53,313 nucleotides of DNA from Pseudomonas sp. UFMG81 (GTDB taxonomy: Bacteria; Pseudomonadota; Gammaproteobacteria; Pseudomonadales; Pseudomonadaceae): NCBI RefSeq assembly GCF_015354575.1, contig NZ_JACAFQ010000010.1:1-53313 (forward strand), in the 5' to 3' direction. Below, in pieces: positions 1 to 9,463 of the stretch. The first letter of the stretch is position 1; each line of letters begins with the position of its first letter. Both the position numbers and the translations under genes were made by a program. The notes beneath the pieces are model-generated. The model had not been told where the DNA came from, searched no databases, and worked only from the letters and a program-made list of their open reading frames with translations.

Positions 1-232
1 GCTCAGCGATTTCGGCTCGTAACCGCGCTAGTTCGCTGTCTTCCTTGGTGATGGTTTTACGCTCGGGAGAGCTCAGCGGCAGGCCTTTACGCGTAGCATC
101 AACCCAGTTGTCGAGCGTTTTGACGGACATCTCAAGCTGACGTGCAGCTTCAGTTCTGCCAACGCTTTCGGCTAGAGCTACGGCTTGCGTTTTGAACTCA
201 TCGGTGTAGTTGCGGCGAGTACGTGGGTACAT
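1..232 (-). CDS. IS3-family transposase OrfA (partial)
   Basis: The reverse strand from the ATG at 232 reads MYPRTRRNYTDEFKTQAVAL, followed by ESVGRTEAARQLEMSVKTLD and NWV, then a leucine/charged stretch (ELARLRAEIAE) that runs off the window edge. This is the HTH_Tnp_1 fold of IS3-family OrfA: N-terminal helix-turn-helix for end binding, followed by the start of the leucine zipper. OrfA normally acts with OrfB through a programmed frameshift; OrfB would lie outside the window. The gene reads toward the left edge, so only the element's 5' end is present. Family assignment is firm; subgroup cannot be named from this fragment. Confidence 0.88.
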   Translation of the reverse strand, partial: MYPRTRRNYTDEFKTQAVALAESVGRTEAARQLEMSVKTLDNWVDATRKGLPLSSPERKTITKEDSELARLRAEIAE

Positions 233-296
233 GGCGACCTCCAAGAGAACGATGTAAGTATCGCTTCTTGGCGTCCGTTGTCAGGGGACAGGCCCA
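1..296 (-). mobile_element. IS3-family insertion sequence, 5' end
   Basis: OrfA is followed outward by about 60 bp and then, from 297, by sequence matching the dispersed repeat found again from 24512 (both begin TGGTTACTTTTTGATGCTTC). The junction near 293-296 is therefore the likely end of the element. The terminal sequence read from the outside, GGGCCTGTCCCCTGACAACG, resembles IS3-type ends. The other end and target duplication are outside the window. The exact boundary is uncertain by a few bases. Confidence 0.65.
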
Positions 297-440
297 TGGT
301 TACTTTTTGATGCTTCAAAAAGTGACCCGCCGTAAGGGCGGAAAGGTGAATAAGCGTCACCCGTGCAAATGGATATGTTCACAACTTAAAAACCGCCAAC
401 CAATTAACCAATTAACCAAGCAATTATTAAGCAAGAGCAC
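297..440. repeat. Fragment of the dispersed composite repeat (outer right arm)
   Basis: From 297 the sequence matches the right outer arm of the composite repeat at 23.8-24.6 kb, including the hairpin-like GCTTCAAAAAGTGACC segment, the CCGCCGTAAGGGCGG palindrome, AAGGTGAATAAGCGTCAC and AAATGGATATG-TTCACAACTT. It ends in a degenerate run of CCAATTAA-like units (to about 430), the same tail type as at 24.6 kb. The remainder of the repeat has been displaced by the insertion sequence to the left. No gene is seen between 233 and 456. Confidence 0.8.
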
Positions 441-456
441 AAAAACCTGCCCAACA

Positions 457-1599
457 TCAGATCCCAAGAAACTGACACAACTCCCGCTTCTTGACCAACG
501 CATCCCTACGCCCCAGCTCGATCAACTCACTGCAATAACCCGCCTCGAACAACAAATAGCTCAACACCCCCGCCCCGCTGGTCCTGGTCGCACCCGGCCC
601 CCGCAGGAACAACCGCAACGCCGCCGGCAACTCCCGCCGATGCCGAGCAGCAATCTCATCCAACGGCTGGCTGGGCGCCACCACCAGCACCTCGATCGGC
701 GCCAACCCCAGGCGCCGCGTATCCAGGTGCGCAGGCAACAGATGACTGAGGTGATTCAGCCGCTGCAGCAACTCGATATCGTCCTCGAGGCTGTCGATGA
801 ACGTGCTGTTGAGCATGTGCCCGCCAATCTGCGCCAAGCTCGGCTGCTGGCCGCTGAACACCCGCTGGGTCGGCAGCGGCGGCGCCGGGCGCTGCGGGTT
901 GCCACTGACCCCCACCACCAGCACCCGGCTGGCCCCCAGGTGCAAGGCCGGGCTGATCGGAGCCGACTGACGCACCGCGCCATCGCCGAAATACTCCTCG
1001 CCAAGCCGCACCGGGGCGAACAGCAGCGGGATGGCCGAACTGGCCAGCAGATGGTCGATGGTCAACGGCGTGGGCATGCCGATACGCCGATGGCGCAGCC
1101 ACGGCTCGATGGTGTCGCGGCCTTGGTAGAAGGTCACCGCCTGGCCGGACTCATAGCCAAAGGCAGTCACCGCGATGGCCCGCAGCTGATTGGCCGCCAG
1201 CGCATGGCCAATGCCATCCAGGTCCAGGTGCTGATGCAGCAGTTTGCGCAGCGGCCGGCTGTCGAGCAACGCCACCGGCACCTGGCCGCCCAGACCCAAC
1301 AGGCTGTGGCCGACAAAGCGGCTAGCCTGGCGGATCACCCCAGGCCAGTCGCTGCGTAACACCAGGTGGCTGCGAAAGTGCTGCCAGAACGCGGTGAGCT
1401 GATGCACCGACTCGGCAAAACGGCTGGCGCCGCTGGCCAGTTTGACCGCGTTGATGGCGCCGGCGGAGGTGCCGACGATCACCGGGAAGGGATTGGCCGC
1501 GCCGGGTGGCAGCAGTTCGGCGATGCCGGCAAGCACGCCGACCTGGTAGGCGGCGCGGGCGCCGCCGCCGGAGAGGATCAGGCCGGTGGTTGGGGTCAT
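457..1599 (-). CDS. Patatin-like phospholipase family protein
   Basis: Predicted lipid acyl hydrolase of the patatin family. The protein opens MTPTTGLILSGGGARAAYQV, containing the glycine-rich oxyanion loop, followed by the nucleophile elbow GTSAG near residue 50 and the catalytic aspartate in FGDGAVRQ near residue 210; a Ser-Asp dyad is thus complete. The start at 1599 is chosen over an upstream ATG at 1617 because AGGAAGG sits directly before it. There is no signal peptide, so it should be cytosolic or membrane-peripheral. It lies just downstream of the lipid A acyltransferase gene on the same strand, 86 bp away, so a shared transcript and a lipid-related role are plausible. Substrate is unknown. 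Confidence 0.88.
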   Translation of the reverse strand: MTPTTGLILSGGGARAAYQVGVLAGIAELLPPGAANPFPVIVGTSAGAINAVKLASGASRFAESVHQLTAFWQHFRSHLVLRSDWPGVIRQASRFVGHSLLGLGGQVPVALLDSRPLRKLLHQHLDLDGIGHALAANQLRAIAVTAFGYESGQAVTFYQGRDTIEPWLRHRRIGMPTPLTIDHLLASSAIPLLFAPVRLGEEYFGDGAVRQSAPISPALHLGASRVLVVGVSGNPQRPAPPLPTQRVFSGQQPSLAQIGGHMLNSTFIDSLEDDIELLQRLNHLSHLLPAHLDTRRLGLAPIEVLVVAPSQPLDEIAARHRRELPAALRLFLRGPGATRTSGAGVLSYLLFEAGYCSELIELGRRDALVKKRELCQFLGI

Positions 1600-1685
1600 G
1601 CTTCCTTCCTGGATCATGTTTGACTGGGCTGGCCACTTCGCCGCTGCGATTTACCCGCGAAGAAGCCACCGCTGCATTAAAACCG

Positions 1686-2621
1686 TCAGCGCTTTTTCTT
1701 GTCATACAGCCGCGGCTCGCCTTCGGGCCGCGACTTGAAGCGCCGGTGCGCCCACAGGTACTGCTCCGGGCACTCGCGCAGGACACCCTCTACCCACTGG
1801 TTGATGCGCAGGCAGTCGGCCTCTTCGGTCTCCCCCGGGAAGCCTTCGAGCGGCGGGTGCACCACCAAACGATAGCCACTGCCATCCTCCAGGCGCTTCT
1901 GGGTGAACGGGATCACTCGCGCCTTGCCCAGCCGGGCAAACTTGCTGGTGGCGGTGACGGTGGCGGCGGGGATACCGAACAGCGGCACGAAAATGCTCTG
2001 CTTCATCCCGTAGTCCTGGTCTGGCGCATACCAGATCGCCCGGCCCTTGCGCAGCAGCTTGAGCATGCCGCGCACATCGTCGCGCTCCACCGCCAGCGAG
2101 TCGGGGTTGTGGCGCTCGCGGCCACGGCGCTGGATGAAGTCGAACACGGCATTGCCGTGCTCGCGGTACATGCCGTCGATGGTGTGGACCTGGCCCAGCA
2201 GCGCGGCGCCGATCTCCAGGGTGGTGAAGTGCACGGCCATGAGGATCGCGCCCTCGCCGTCACGCTGGGCGGCCTGCAAGTGCTCGATGCCCTCGATGTG
2301 CGCCAGGCGCGCCAGGCGGGCCTTGGGCCACCACCAGCTCATGGCCATTTCGAAGAAGGCGATGCCGGTGGAGGCGAAGTTTTCCTTGAGCAGACGCTGC
2401 CGTTCGTCGCCGGAAAGCGCAGGGAAGCACAGCTCCAGGTTGCGCGCGGCGATACGCCGACGCTCGCCGGCCACCCGGTACATCACCGCGCCCAGGGCGC
2501 GCCCCAGCCCGAGCAGTGCGCGGTAGGGCAACTGGGCGACCAGCCACAGCAGGCCCAGGCCGAGCCACAGGGCCCAGAATCGTGGGTGGAGGAAATAGCG
2601 GCGAAAACGCGGGCGTTCCAT
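1686..2621 (-). CDS. Lipid A biosynthesis acyltransferase (LpxL/HtrB family)
   Basis: Inner-membrane late acyltransferase that adds a secondary acyl chain to Kdo-lipid A. About 311 residues from [20 protein letters not shown], the usual family length, with one N-terminal membrane segment (about residues 12-32). The acyltransferase signature HFTTLE (H-x4-E) is visible near residue 120. The start at 2621 is preferred over an ATG at 2672 because GGAAG lies at the right distance and the extra residues are unlike the family. It diverges from minC; about 100 bp separate the two starts and must hold both promoters. Which acyl position it modifies (LpxL versus LpxM type) cannot be told from sequence alone. 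Confidence 0.9.
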   Translation of the reverse strand: MERPRFRRYFLHPRFWALWLGLGLLWLVAQLPYRALLGLGRALGAVMYRVAGERRRIAARNLELCFPALSGDERQRLLKENFASTGIAFFEMAMSWWWPKARLARLAHIEGIEHLQAAQRDGEGAILMAVHFTTLEIGAALLGQVHTIDGMYREHGNAVFDFIQRRGRERHNPDSLAVERDDVRGMLKLLRKGRAIWYAPDQDYGMKQSIFVPLFGIPAATVTATSKFARLGKARVIPFTQKRLEDGSGYRLVVHPPLEGFPGETEEADCLRINQWVEGVLRECPEQYLWAHRRFKSRPEGEPRLYDKKKR

Positions 2622-2721
2622 TGAAGCTTCCGGCAAGACAAGGGCCGGGCATTCTACATCGGTTGCGGGCAAACGGTCTTATCGCTATAAGTCAGGGCAC
2701 TTTTTTCGCAACAAGCCGTCT

Positions 2722-3483
2722 ATGCAGACCATGAGCCTCAACCAGACACCCGACAACGCCCCCGTGTTCCAGCTCAAGGGCAGCATGCTTGCCATCACCG
2801 TGCTGGAACTGGCGCGCAACGACCTCGAATCCCTCGACCGCCAGCTGGCGGCGAAGGTGGCGCAGGCGCCGAACTTCTTCAGCAACACCCCGCTGGTGCT
2901 GGCCCTGGACAAGCTGCCCCCCGACGAGGGTGCCATCGACCTGCCCGGGCTGATGCGCGTGTGCCGCCATCATGGTTTGCGCACCCTGGCGCTGCGCGCC
3001 AACCGCATCGAGGACATCGCCGCGGCGATCGCCATCGACCTGCCGGTGCTGCCGCCGTCCGGTGCCCGCGAGCGACCGCTGGAGCCAGAGCCTGAAGTGA
3101 AGGCCCCCGAACCCCAGCCCACCCCGCCACCGGCACCGGCCGAACCCGAGGTGCGCCCAACGCGCATCATCACCTCGCCGGTACGTGGCGGCCAGCAGAT
3201 CTACGCCCAGGGCGGCGACCTGGTGGTCACCGGCTCCGTAAGCCCGGGCGCGGAACTTCTCGCCGATGGCAACATCCATGTGTACGGCGCCATGCGCGGC
3301 CGCGCCCTGGCCGGTATCAAGGGCAACACCCGGGCACGCATCTTCTGCCAGCAGATGACCGCGGAAATGGTCTCCATCGCCGGCCAGTACAAGGTCTGCG
3401 AAGACCTGCGCCGCGACCCGCTGTGGGGTGCGGGGGTACAGGTCAGCCTGTCCGGTGACGTGTTGAACATCACCCGTCTTTAA
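2722..3483 (+). CDS. minC: Septum site-determining protein MinC
   Basis: FtsZ-assembly inhibitor that blocks polar septation when delivered to the membrane by MinD. About 253 residues: N-terminal MinC domain ([20 protein letters not shown]), a proline-rich linker around residues 113-142 ([20 protein letters not shown]), and a C-terminal beta-helix domain with [20 protein letters not shown] and the [16 protein letters not shown] turns that bind MinD. It heads minCDE. The start may be 2722 or the in-frame ATG at 2731; neither has a strong ribosome-binding site. Confidence 0.96.
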   Translation: MQTMSLNQTPDNAPVFQLKGSMLAITVLELARNDLESLDRQLAAKVAQAPNFFSNTPLVLALDKLPPDEGAIDLPGLMRVCRHHGLRTLALRANRIEDIAAAIAIDLPVLPPSGARERPLEPEPEVKAPEPQPTPPPAPAEPEVRPTRIITSPVRGGQQIYAQGGDLVVTGSVSPGAELLADGNIHVYGAMRGRALAGIKGNTRARIFCQQMTAEMVSIAGQYKVCEDLRRDPLWGAGVQVSLSGDVLNITRL

Positions 3484-3544
3484 CGGATACTTGCCGGCAT
3501 TTTTAGCGCAACTTCTTTACCGTTGCCGTTTTTGTGTATTTGCA

Positions 3545-3559
3545 GGGACCTCTTGTCCC
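3545..3559 (+). other. Small hairpin in the minC-minD gap
   Basis: GGGAC-CTCTT-GTCCC lies 25 bp before the minD start, followed by GACTTATTTTA. It is a weak stem with a U-containing tail and could be a partial attenuator, an mRNA-stability element, or chance. Confidence 0.3.
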
Positions 3560-3583
3560 GACTTATTTTAGGGGTGAAACACC

Positions 3584-4396
3584 TTGGCCAAGATTCTCGT
3601 GGTTACTTCCGGCAAGGGGGGTGTGGGCAAGACCACCACCAGCGCCGCCATCGGTACCGGCCTCGCACTGCGTGGCCACAAGACGGTCATCGTCGACTTC
3701 GACGTCGGCCTGCGTAACCTCGACCTGATCATGGGCTGCGAACGCCGCGTGGTGTACGACTTCGTCAACGTGGTCAACGGCGAAGCCAACCTGCAGCAAG
3801 CCCTGATCAAGGACAAGCGCCTGGAGAACCTGTTCGTGCTGGCCGCCAGCCAGACCCGCGACAAGGACGCCCTCACGCAAGAAGGCGTGGAAAAGGTCCT
3901 GATGGAACTCAAGGAACAGTTCGACTACGTCATCTGCGACTCGCCGGCCGGTATCGAGAAAGGCGCGCACCTGGCAATGTACTTCGCCGACGAAGCCATC
4001 GTCGTGACCAACCCCGAAGTGTCGTCGGTGCGTGACTCGGACCGCATGCTGGGCATCCTGTCGAGCAAGTCGCGCCGCTCCGAGAACGGCGAAGAGCCGA
4101 TCAAGGAACACCTGCTGATCACCCGTTACCACCCTGAGCGCGTCGAAAAGGGCGAAATGCTCAGCATCGCCGACGTCGAAGAGATCCTGGCGATCAAGCT
4201 CAAGGGTGTGATCCCCGAGTCGCAAGCCGTTCTCAAGGCCTCCAACCAGGGCATCCCGGTCATCCTTGACGACCAGAGCGATGCCGGCCAGGCGTACAGT
4301 GACACCGTCGACCGTCTGCTGGGCAAAGAGAAGCCCCTGCGGTTCATCGACGTGCAGAAGCAAGGATTCTTCGCGCGTCTGTTTGGAGGCAAGTAA
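3584..4396 (+). CDS. minD: Septum site-determining ATPase MinD
   Basis: ParA/MinD-type ATPase that recruits MinC to the membrane and oscillates with MinE. 270 residues. The deviant Walker A motif GKGGVGKTTT lies at residues 10-19, with the signature lysine, then VIVDFDVGLRNLDL and Walker B-like VICDSPAGIE. The C-terminal amphipathic membrane-targeting helix is present (QKQGFFARLFGGK). The gene starts with TTG at 3584, preceded by AGGGGTG; no ATG fits the conserved N-terminus MAKILVVTSGK. It lies 100 bp after minC and 3 bp before minE. Confidence 0.98.
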   Translation: MAKILVVTSGKGGVGKTTTSAAIGTGLALRGHKTVIVDFDVGLRNLDLIMGCERRVVYDFVNVVNGEANLQQALIKDKRLENLFVLAASQTRDKDALTQEGVEKVLMELKEQFDYVICDSPAGIEKGAHLAMYFADEAIVVTNPEVSSVRDSDRMLGILSSKSRRSENGEEPIKEHLLITRYHPERVEKGEMLSIADVEEILAIKLKGVIPESQAVLKASNQGIPVILDDQSDAGQAYSDTVDRLLGKEKPLRFIDVQKQGFFARLFGGK

Positions 4397-4399
4397 ACC

Positions 4400-4654
4400 A
4401 TGAACCTTTTTGACTTCTTTCGTGGCAGGCAGAAACAGACCAGCGCGTCGGTAGCGAAAGAGCGTCTACAGATCATCGTGGCGCACGAGCGCGGCCAGCG
4501 CAGCACCCCGGACTACCTGCCCGCCCTGCAAAAGGAGCTGGTCGAAGTGATCCGCAAGTACGTCAACATCGGCAACGACGATGTGCAGGTGGCGCTGGAG
4601 AACCAGGGCAGCTGCTCGATCCTCGAGCTGAACATCACCTTGCCTGAGCGCTGA
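4400..4654 (+). CDS. minE: Cell division topological specificity factor MinE
   Basis: 84-residue protein that stimulates MinD ATPase and restricts MinCD to the cell poles. The N-terminal membrane-binding and anti-MinCD helix ([20 protein letters not shown]) and the C-terminal topological domain ([20 protein letters not shown]) are both recognisable and the length is typical. ATG at 4400 follows the minD stop by 3 bp with GGAGG inside the minD end, indicating translational coupling. It is the last gene of the min operon; a REP pair follows. Confidence 0.98.
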   Translation: MNLFDFFRGRQKQTSASVAKERLQIIVAHERGQRSTPDYLPALQKELVEVIRKYVNIGNDDVQVALENQGSCSILELNITLPER

Positions 4655-4688
4655 TTCAGCGTTTACAGGCCGATCTGGGGCTGCTTTG

Positions 4689-4790
4689 CAGCCCTTCGCG
4701 GGCAAGCCCGCTCCCACACGATCAGTGCAGCCCTTGAGGTTTGCGCAGTACCTGTGGGAGCGGGCTTACCCGCGAAGGGGCGCAGAGCGG
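4689..4790. repeat. REP inverted pair (variant GCGGGCAAGCCCGC)
   Basis: CCCTTCGCGGGCAAGCCCGC followed by TCCCAC, and its inverse CTGTGGGAGCGGGCTTACCC about 50 bp away. Two head-to-head REP units form a BIME between minE and rluA. One core base differs in the right copy (TTACCC for TTGCCC). Confidence 0.92.
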
Positions 4791-4816
4791 CCCCAACTGT
4801 CTATAGAGAACCTGCA

Positions 4817-5452
4817 ATGCCGCTGTCGAACATCCAGATCCTTCACGAAGACGCTGCCATCCTGGTGATCAACAAGCCGACCCTGCTGCTGTCGGTACCA
4901 GGCCGCGCCGAGGACAACAAGGACTGCCTGATCACCCGCCTGCAGGAAAACGGCTACCCCGACGCCCTGATCGTCCACCGCCTGGACTGGGAGACGTCAG
5001 GGATCATCCTGCTCGCCCGTGACGCCGACAGCCACCGCGAGCTGTCGCGCCAGTTCCACGACCGCGAGACAGAGAAGGCCTACACCGCGCTGTGCTGGGG
5101 CCAACCTGCGCTCGACAGCGGCAGCATCGACCTGCCCCTGCGCTACGACCCGCCGACCAAGCCGCGCCACGTGGTCGACCACGAGCAGGGCAAGCATGCC
5201 CTGACCTTCTGGCGCATCATCGAGCGTTGTGGCGATCACTGCCGGGTCGAGCTGACGCCGATCACCGGGCGCTCGCACCAGCTGCGCGTGCACATGCTGT
5301 CGATCGGGCACCCTTTGCTGGGCGACCGCCTGTACGCCAACCCCGAAGCGCTGGCAGCCCATGAGCGGCTGTGCCTGCACGCCTCGATGCTGAGCTTCAC
5401 CCACCCGGTCAGCGGGGAGCGGTTGAAGTTCGAGTGCCCCGCGCCGTTCTGA
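4817..5452 (+). CDS. rluA: Pseudouridine synthase RluA
   Basis: Pseudouridylates 23S rRNA U746 and tRNA U32 in E. coli RluA. 211 residues, the short form without an S4 domain. The catalytic motif HRLDWETSG has the nucleophilic aspartate at residue 57; KPTLLLSVPGR and PITGRSHQLRVHMLSIGHPL match the RluA subgroup rather than RluC/D. The ATG at 4817 is preferred; an ATG at 4754 would add residues translated from the REP element. It is monocistronic between two REP pairs. Confidence 0.93.
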   Translation: MPLSNIQILHEDAAILVINKPTLLLSVPGRAEDNKDCLITRLQENGYPDALIVHRLDWETSGIILLARDADSHRELSRQFHDRETEKAYTALCWGQPALDSGSIDLPLRYDPPTKPRHVVDHEQGKHALTFWRIIERCGDHCRVELTPITGRSHQLRVHMLSIGHPLLGDRLYANPEALAAHERLCLHASMLSFTHPVSGERLKFECPAPF

Positions 5453-5464
5453 TCTTTCAACGCA

Positions 5465-5540
5465 GGCCTCATCGCCGGCAAGCCGGCTCCCACAGGACCG
5501 ACACAGACCCTGTGGGAGCCGGCTTGCCGGCGAACGGGCC
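5465..5540. repeat. REP inverted pair (variant GCCGGCAAGCCGGC)
   Basis: CATCGCCGGCAAGCCGGCTC and the inverse GAGCCGGCTTGCCGGCGA, separated by about 20 bp, each bordered by CCCACAGG/CCTGTGGG. It lies between rluA and apeB. Confidence 0.92.
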
Positions 5541-5597
5541 AGCACAAATTCCTGAGCAACTGCGCTAAACTCGCGCCACTGCTGTCTGGAGTGACTT

Positions 5598-6887
5598 ATG
5601 CGCGATGCCCTCAACGCCGGCCTGATCGAATACCTCAAGGCCTCCCCGACGCCCTTCCATGCCACCGCCAGCCTCGTGCAGCGCCTCGAAGCCGCAGGCT
5701 TCCAGCGCCTGGACGAGCGCGACAGCTGGGCCACGGTGCCCGGCGGGCGCTACTACCTGACCCGCAACGACTCCTCGATCATCGCCATCAAGCTCGGTAA
5801 GCATTCGCCGCTGATGAGCGGCATTCGCATGGTCGGCGCCCACACCGACAGCCCGTGCCTGCGGGTCAAACCGCAGCCTGAGCTGCAGCGCCAGGGCTTC
5901 TTGCAGCTGGGCGTGGAGGTGTACGGCGGCGCCCTGCTCGCCCCCTGGTTCGACCGCGACCTGTCGCTGGCCGGGCGGGTCACCTTCCGCCGTGACGGCA
6001 AGGTCGAGAGCCAGCTGATCGACTTCAAGCTGCCGATCGCCGTGATCCCCAACCTGGCGATCCACCTCAACCGCACCGCCAACGAAGGCTGGATGATCAA
6101 CCCGCAGAACGAGCTGCCGCCGATCCTGGCGCAGGTGGCGGGTGACGAGCGCATCGACTTCCGTGCCCTGCTCACCGAGCAGCTGGCCCGCGAGCATGAG
6201 CTGAATGCCGATGTAGTGCTCGACTACGAGCTGAGCTTCTACGACACGCAAGATGCCGCGCTGATCGGCCTGAACGGCGATTTCATCGCCGGTGCCCGCC
6301 TGGACAACCTGCTGTCGTGCTACGCCGGCCTGCAAGCGCTGCTCAATGCCGACAGCGATGAGACCTGCGTGCTGGTGTGCAACGACCATGAAGAAGTCGG
6401 TTCCTGTTCGGCCTGCGGCGCCGACGGCCCGATGCTCGAACAGACCCTGCAGCGCCTGCTGCCGGACGGCGACGCCTATGTGCGCACCATCCAGCGCTCG
6501 CTGATGGTCTCGGCCGACAATGCCCACGGCGTGCACCCCAACTACGCCGACAAGCACGACGGCAACCACGGGCCCAAGCTCAACGCGGGGCCGGTGATCA
6601 AGGTCAACAACAACCAGCGCTATGCCACCAACAGCGAAACCGCTGGGTTCTTCCGCCATCTGTGCATGGCTGAAGAGGTACCGGTGCAAAGCTTCGTGGT
6701 GCGCAGCGACATGGGCTGCGGCTCGACCATCGGCCCGATCACCGCCAGCCACCTGGGAGTGCGCACGGTCGACATCGGTTTGCCGACCTTCGCCATGCAT
6801 TCGATCCGCGAGCTGTGTGGCAGCCATGACCTGGCGCACCTGGTGAAGGTGCTCACGGCCTTCTACCGTAGCCGCGAACTGCCCTGA
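5598..6887 (+). CDS. apeB: M18 family aminopeptidase (ApeB)
   Basis: Dinuclear-zinc aminopeptidase of the M18 (aspartyl aminopeptidase) family, cytosolic, removing N-terminal acidic or hydrophobic residues. 429 residues. Metal and catalytic motifs are visible: [13 protein letters not shown], the [14 protein letters not shown] glutamates, [27 protein letters not shown] and [11 protein letters not shown]...[10 protein letters not shown]. The ATG at 5598 follows GGAG. It is a single gene with REP pairs on both sides. Confidence 0.95.
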   Translation: MRDALNAGLIEYLKASPTPFHATASLVQRLEAAGFQRLDERDSWATVPGGRYYLTRNDSSIIAIKLGKHSPLMSGIRMVGAHTDSPCLRVKPQPELQRQGFLQLGVEVYGGALLAPWFDRDLSLAGRVTFRRDGKVESQLIDFKLPIAVIPNLAIHLNRTANEGWMINPQNELPPILAQVAGDERIDFRALLTEQLAREHELNADVVLDYELSFYDTQDAALIGLNGDFIAGARLDNLLSCYAGLQALLNADSDETCVLVCNDHEEVGSCSACGADGPMLEQTLQRLLPDGDAYVRTIQRSLMVSADNAHGVHPNYADKHDGNHGPKLNAGPVIKVNNNQRYATNSETAGFFRHLCMAEEVPVQSFVVRSDMGCGSTIGPITASHLGVRTVDIGLPTFAMHSIRELCGSHDLAHLVKVLTAFYRSRELP

Positions 6888-6898
6888 GTCGGCGCTGG

Positions 6899-6990
6899 GC
6901 CCTTCGCGGGCAAGCCCGCTCCCACAGGATTGCCTCAGTGCTTGAGAGCTGCGCCTAACCTGTGGGAGCGGGCTTGCCCGCGAAGGGGCC
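6899..6990. repeat. REP inverted pair (variant GCGGGCAAGCCCGC)
   Basis: CCTTCGCGGGCAAGCCCGCT and GCGGGCTTGCCCGCGAAGGG face each other across about 50 bp, 10 bp after the apeB stop codon. Confidence 0.92.
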
Positions 6991-7082
6991 TGAACAGGCC
7001 GCCACCTGCCCCCGGTCAATCCGCCTCGCTTGCAAGGCGCTATGCTTGATACATGGCCCATCAAGCACAAGGATTGCACTCC

Positions 7083-7250
7083 ATGTCCCCGTTCCTCTCC
7101 CTGTTCGTGCCCGTGTTCGGCTTCCTCATGCTGCTGACCATCGGTTTCAGCCTGCGCGAGCGCAACATCGGCGTGCTGATGATGTGGATCGGCACCCTGG
7201 GCATCTTCGGCCTCACCTGCTGGAAGATCCTGGAGAAACTGCCCACATAA
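7083..7250 (+). CDS. Small two-helix membrane protein
   Basis: 55 residues beginning MSPFLSLFVPVFGFLMLLTI, with two hydrophobic segments (about 3-22 and 29-47) separated by the charged turn SLRERNIG. The ATG at 7083 has AAGGA 11 bp upstream; an ATG at 7053 in frame is less likely. It lies 44 bp before the mechanosensitive channel gene on the same strand, so they may be co-transcribed. No function is recognised. Confidence 0.7.
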   Translation: MSPFLSLFVPVFGFLMLLTIGFSLRERNIGVLMMWIGTLGIFGLTCWKILEKLPT

Positions 7251-7294
7251 ACCTCTACACTCGGTGAATCGTTTGACCTGAGGTTGATTTCCCG

Positions 7295-9451
7295 GTGCCT
7301 GCCCTCCTGCGTTGCCTGTCCCTGCTGCTGTTACTGTTCATCACCCCGGTGCACGCCGCCGGCCTGCCCAGCCTGCTGGGCGCGAGCGCGCCCGCCCAGC
7401 CCGAGGCCACCGAGCCCTTGGGCAAGTCGCTGGACGAGGTGATCAAGAACCTGGAGAACGACCAGCAACGGGCCAAGCTGCTGGCCGACCTGAAGAAGCT
7501 GCGCGACGCCACCAAGCAATCGCAACCCAACGTCGAACAGGGCGTGCTCGGCCTGATCGGCGGTGCCCTGCACGACTTCGAAAAGCAGTTCAGCGGCGAC
7601 GCCAGCCCGTTCAACCGCTGGTCGCAGGAAATCAGCCAGGCACAAGACGAACTGACCGCGCTGGTGGTGCCGGTGCACCAATGGCCAGCCATCCTGTTCG
7701 GCTTCGCCGCGATCATCGCCGTGTGGAGCCTGTTGGCCTACGCCTTCAACTGGATCGGCCACCGGGTGCGCATTCGCTTCGGCCTGACCGAGGAACTGCC
7801 CCAGCACCCGCGCACCTGGGACCTGGTGCGCTTCGCCCTGCGCAAGCTCGGGCCGTGGCTGGTGGCGCTGGTGTTCACCGTGTACCTGAGCTTCGCCCTA
7901 CCCTCTTCGCTGGGCAAGTCCATGGCCATGGTGCTGGCCTACGCGCTGGTGGTCGGCACGCTGTTCTCGGCGATCTGCGTGATCGCCTTCTCGCTGCTCG
8001 ACGGCCCACACCGCCACCGCGCCCTGCACATCCTGCGCCACCAGGCATTCCGCCCGCTGTGGCTGATCGGCAGCTTCGCCGCCTTTGGCGAGGCGATGAG
8101 CGACCCGCGCCTGACCACCGCGCTGGGCAGCCACCTGGCCCATGCCCTGGCGACCGTTGCCAACGTCATCGCCGCACTGTGCACCGGGTTGTTCGTGCTG
8201 CGCTTCCGCCGCCCGATCGCCCACCTGATCCGCAACCAGCCACTGGCCCGGCGCCTCACCCGCCGCACCCTGAGCGACACCATCGAGCTGCTGGGCAGCT
8301 TCTGGTTCGTCCCGGCGCTGATCCTGGTGGCGATTTCGCTGTTCGCCACCTTCGTCTCCGCCGGCGACACCAGCACCGCCCTGCGCCAGTCGCTGATGTG
8401 CACCGTGCTGGTGGTGGTGTGCATGGTGCTCAATGGCCTGGTGCGTCGCCACGCCGCCAAACCCAAGCGCGCCAACAAGCGCCAGGCGGTGTACACCGAG
8501 CGCCTGAGCAATTTCGGCTACCTGCTGGTGCACCTGTTCATCTGGCTGGTGTTCATCGAACTGGGCCTGCGCGTGTGGGGCCACTCGATGATCAGCTTCG
8601 CCGAAGGCGATGGCCATGAAGTCAGCCTGCGCCTGCTGGGCCTGGCCGGCACGCTGATCGTCGCCTGGCTGGTGTGGATCCTCGCCGACACCGCCGTGCA
8701 CCACGCCCTGGTACGCTCGCGCCGCGGCCTGGCCAATGCCCGGGCGCAGACCATGATGCCGTTGATCCGCAACGTGATGTTCGTGGTGATCTTCATCATC
8801 GCGGTGATCGTCGCCCTGGCCAACATGGGCATGAACGTCACCCCGCTGCTGGCCGGTGCCGGGGTGATCGGCCTGGCGATCGGTTTCGGTGCCCAATCGC
8901 TGGTCGCCGACCTGATCACCGGGCTGTTCATCATCATCGAGGACAGCCTGGCCATCGATGACTATGTGGATGTCGGCGGCCACCTCGGCACGGTCGAGGG
9001 CCTGACCATCCGCACCGTGCGCCTGCGTGACATCGACGGCATCGTGCACACCATTCCGTTCAGCGAGATCAAGAGCATCAAGAACTACTCGCGCGAGTTC
9101 GGCTACGCGATCTTCCGTGTGGCGATCCCCCACAACATGAACATCGACCAGGCCATCAGCCTGGTCCGTGAGGTCGGCCAGAAACTGCGCAGCGACCCGC
9201 TGATGCGCCGCAACATCTGGTCGCCCCTGGAGCTGCAGGGGGTGGAGAGCTTCGAGTCGGGCTCGGCGATCCTGCGGGCACGGTTCAAGACCGCGCCGAT
9301 CAAGCAGTGGGAAGTGTCGCGGGCGTTCAACCTGGCGTTGAAGCGCCAGCTCGACGAGGCCGGGCTGGACCTGGCGACGCCGCGGTTGTCGGTGCAGGTG
9401 GTGACGGCGGGGGGTGGTGCCACCCCTGAAGCCGGTGGAGCCGCCAGCTAG
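7295..9451 (+). CDS. Large MscS-family mechanosensitive channel
   Basis: 718-residue inner-membrane channel releasing solutes on hypo-osmotic shock. It has a signal peptide (LLRCLSLLLLLFITPVHA), a helical periplasmic domain (about 20-125), about nine to eleven membrane segments, and the conserved MscS pore and beta domain from about residue 510: NVTPLLAGAGVIGLAIGFGA then LVADLITGLFIIIEDSLAID and GTVEGLTIRTVRLRDIDG. The start is GTG at 7295, with GAGG about 10 bp upstream and giving an intact signal peptide. The long form resembles the YbdG/YjeP side of the family; the exact subfamily is not certain. Confidence 0.92.
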   Translation: MPALLRCLSLLLLLFITPVHAAGLPSLLGASAPAQPEATEPLGKSLDEVIKNLENDQQRAKLLADLKKLRDATKQSQPNVEQGVLGLIGGALHDFEKQFSGDASPFNRWSQEISQAQDELTALVVPVHQWPAILFGFAAIIAVWSLLAYAFNWIGHRVRIRFGLTEELPQHPRTWDLVRFALRKLGPWLVALVFTVYLSFALPSSLGKSMAMVLAYALVVGTLFSAICVIAFSLLDGPHRHRALHILRHQAFRPLWLIGSFAAFGEAMSDPRLTTALGSHLAHALATVANVIAALCTGLFVLRFRRPIAHLIRNQPLARRLTRRTLSDTIELLGSFWFVPALILVAISLFATFVSAGDTSTALRQSLMCTVLVVVCMVLNGLVRRHAAKPKRANKRQAVYTERLSNFGYLLVHLFIWLVFIELGLRVWGHSMISFAEGDGHEVSLRLLGLAGTLIVAWLVWILADTAVHHALVRSRRGLANARAQTMMPLIRNVMFVVIFIIAVIVALANMGMNVTPLLAGAGVIGLAIGFGAQSLVADLITGLFIIIEDSLAIDDYVDVGGHLGTVEGLTIRTVRLRDIDGIVHTIPFSEIKSIKNYSREFGYAIFRVAIPHNMNIDQAISLVREVGQKLRSDPLMRRNIWSPLELQGVESFESGSAILRARFKTAPIKQWEVSRAFNLALKRQLDEAGLDLATPRLSVQVVTAGGGATPEAGGAAS

Positions 9452-9463
9452 GGCCGCTTCACG

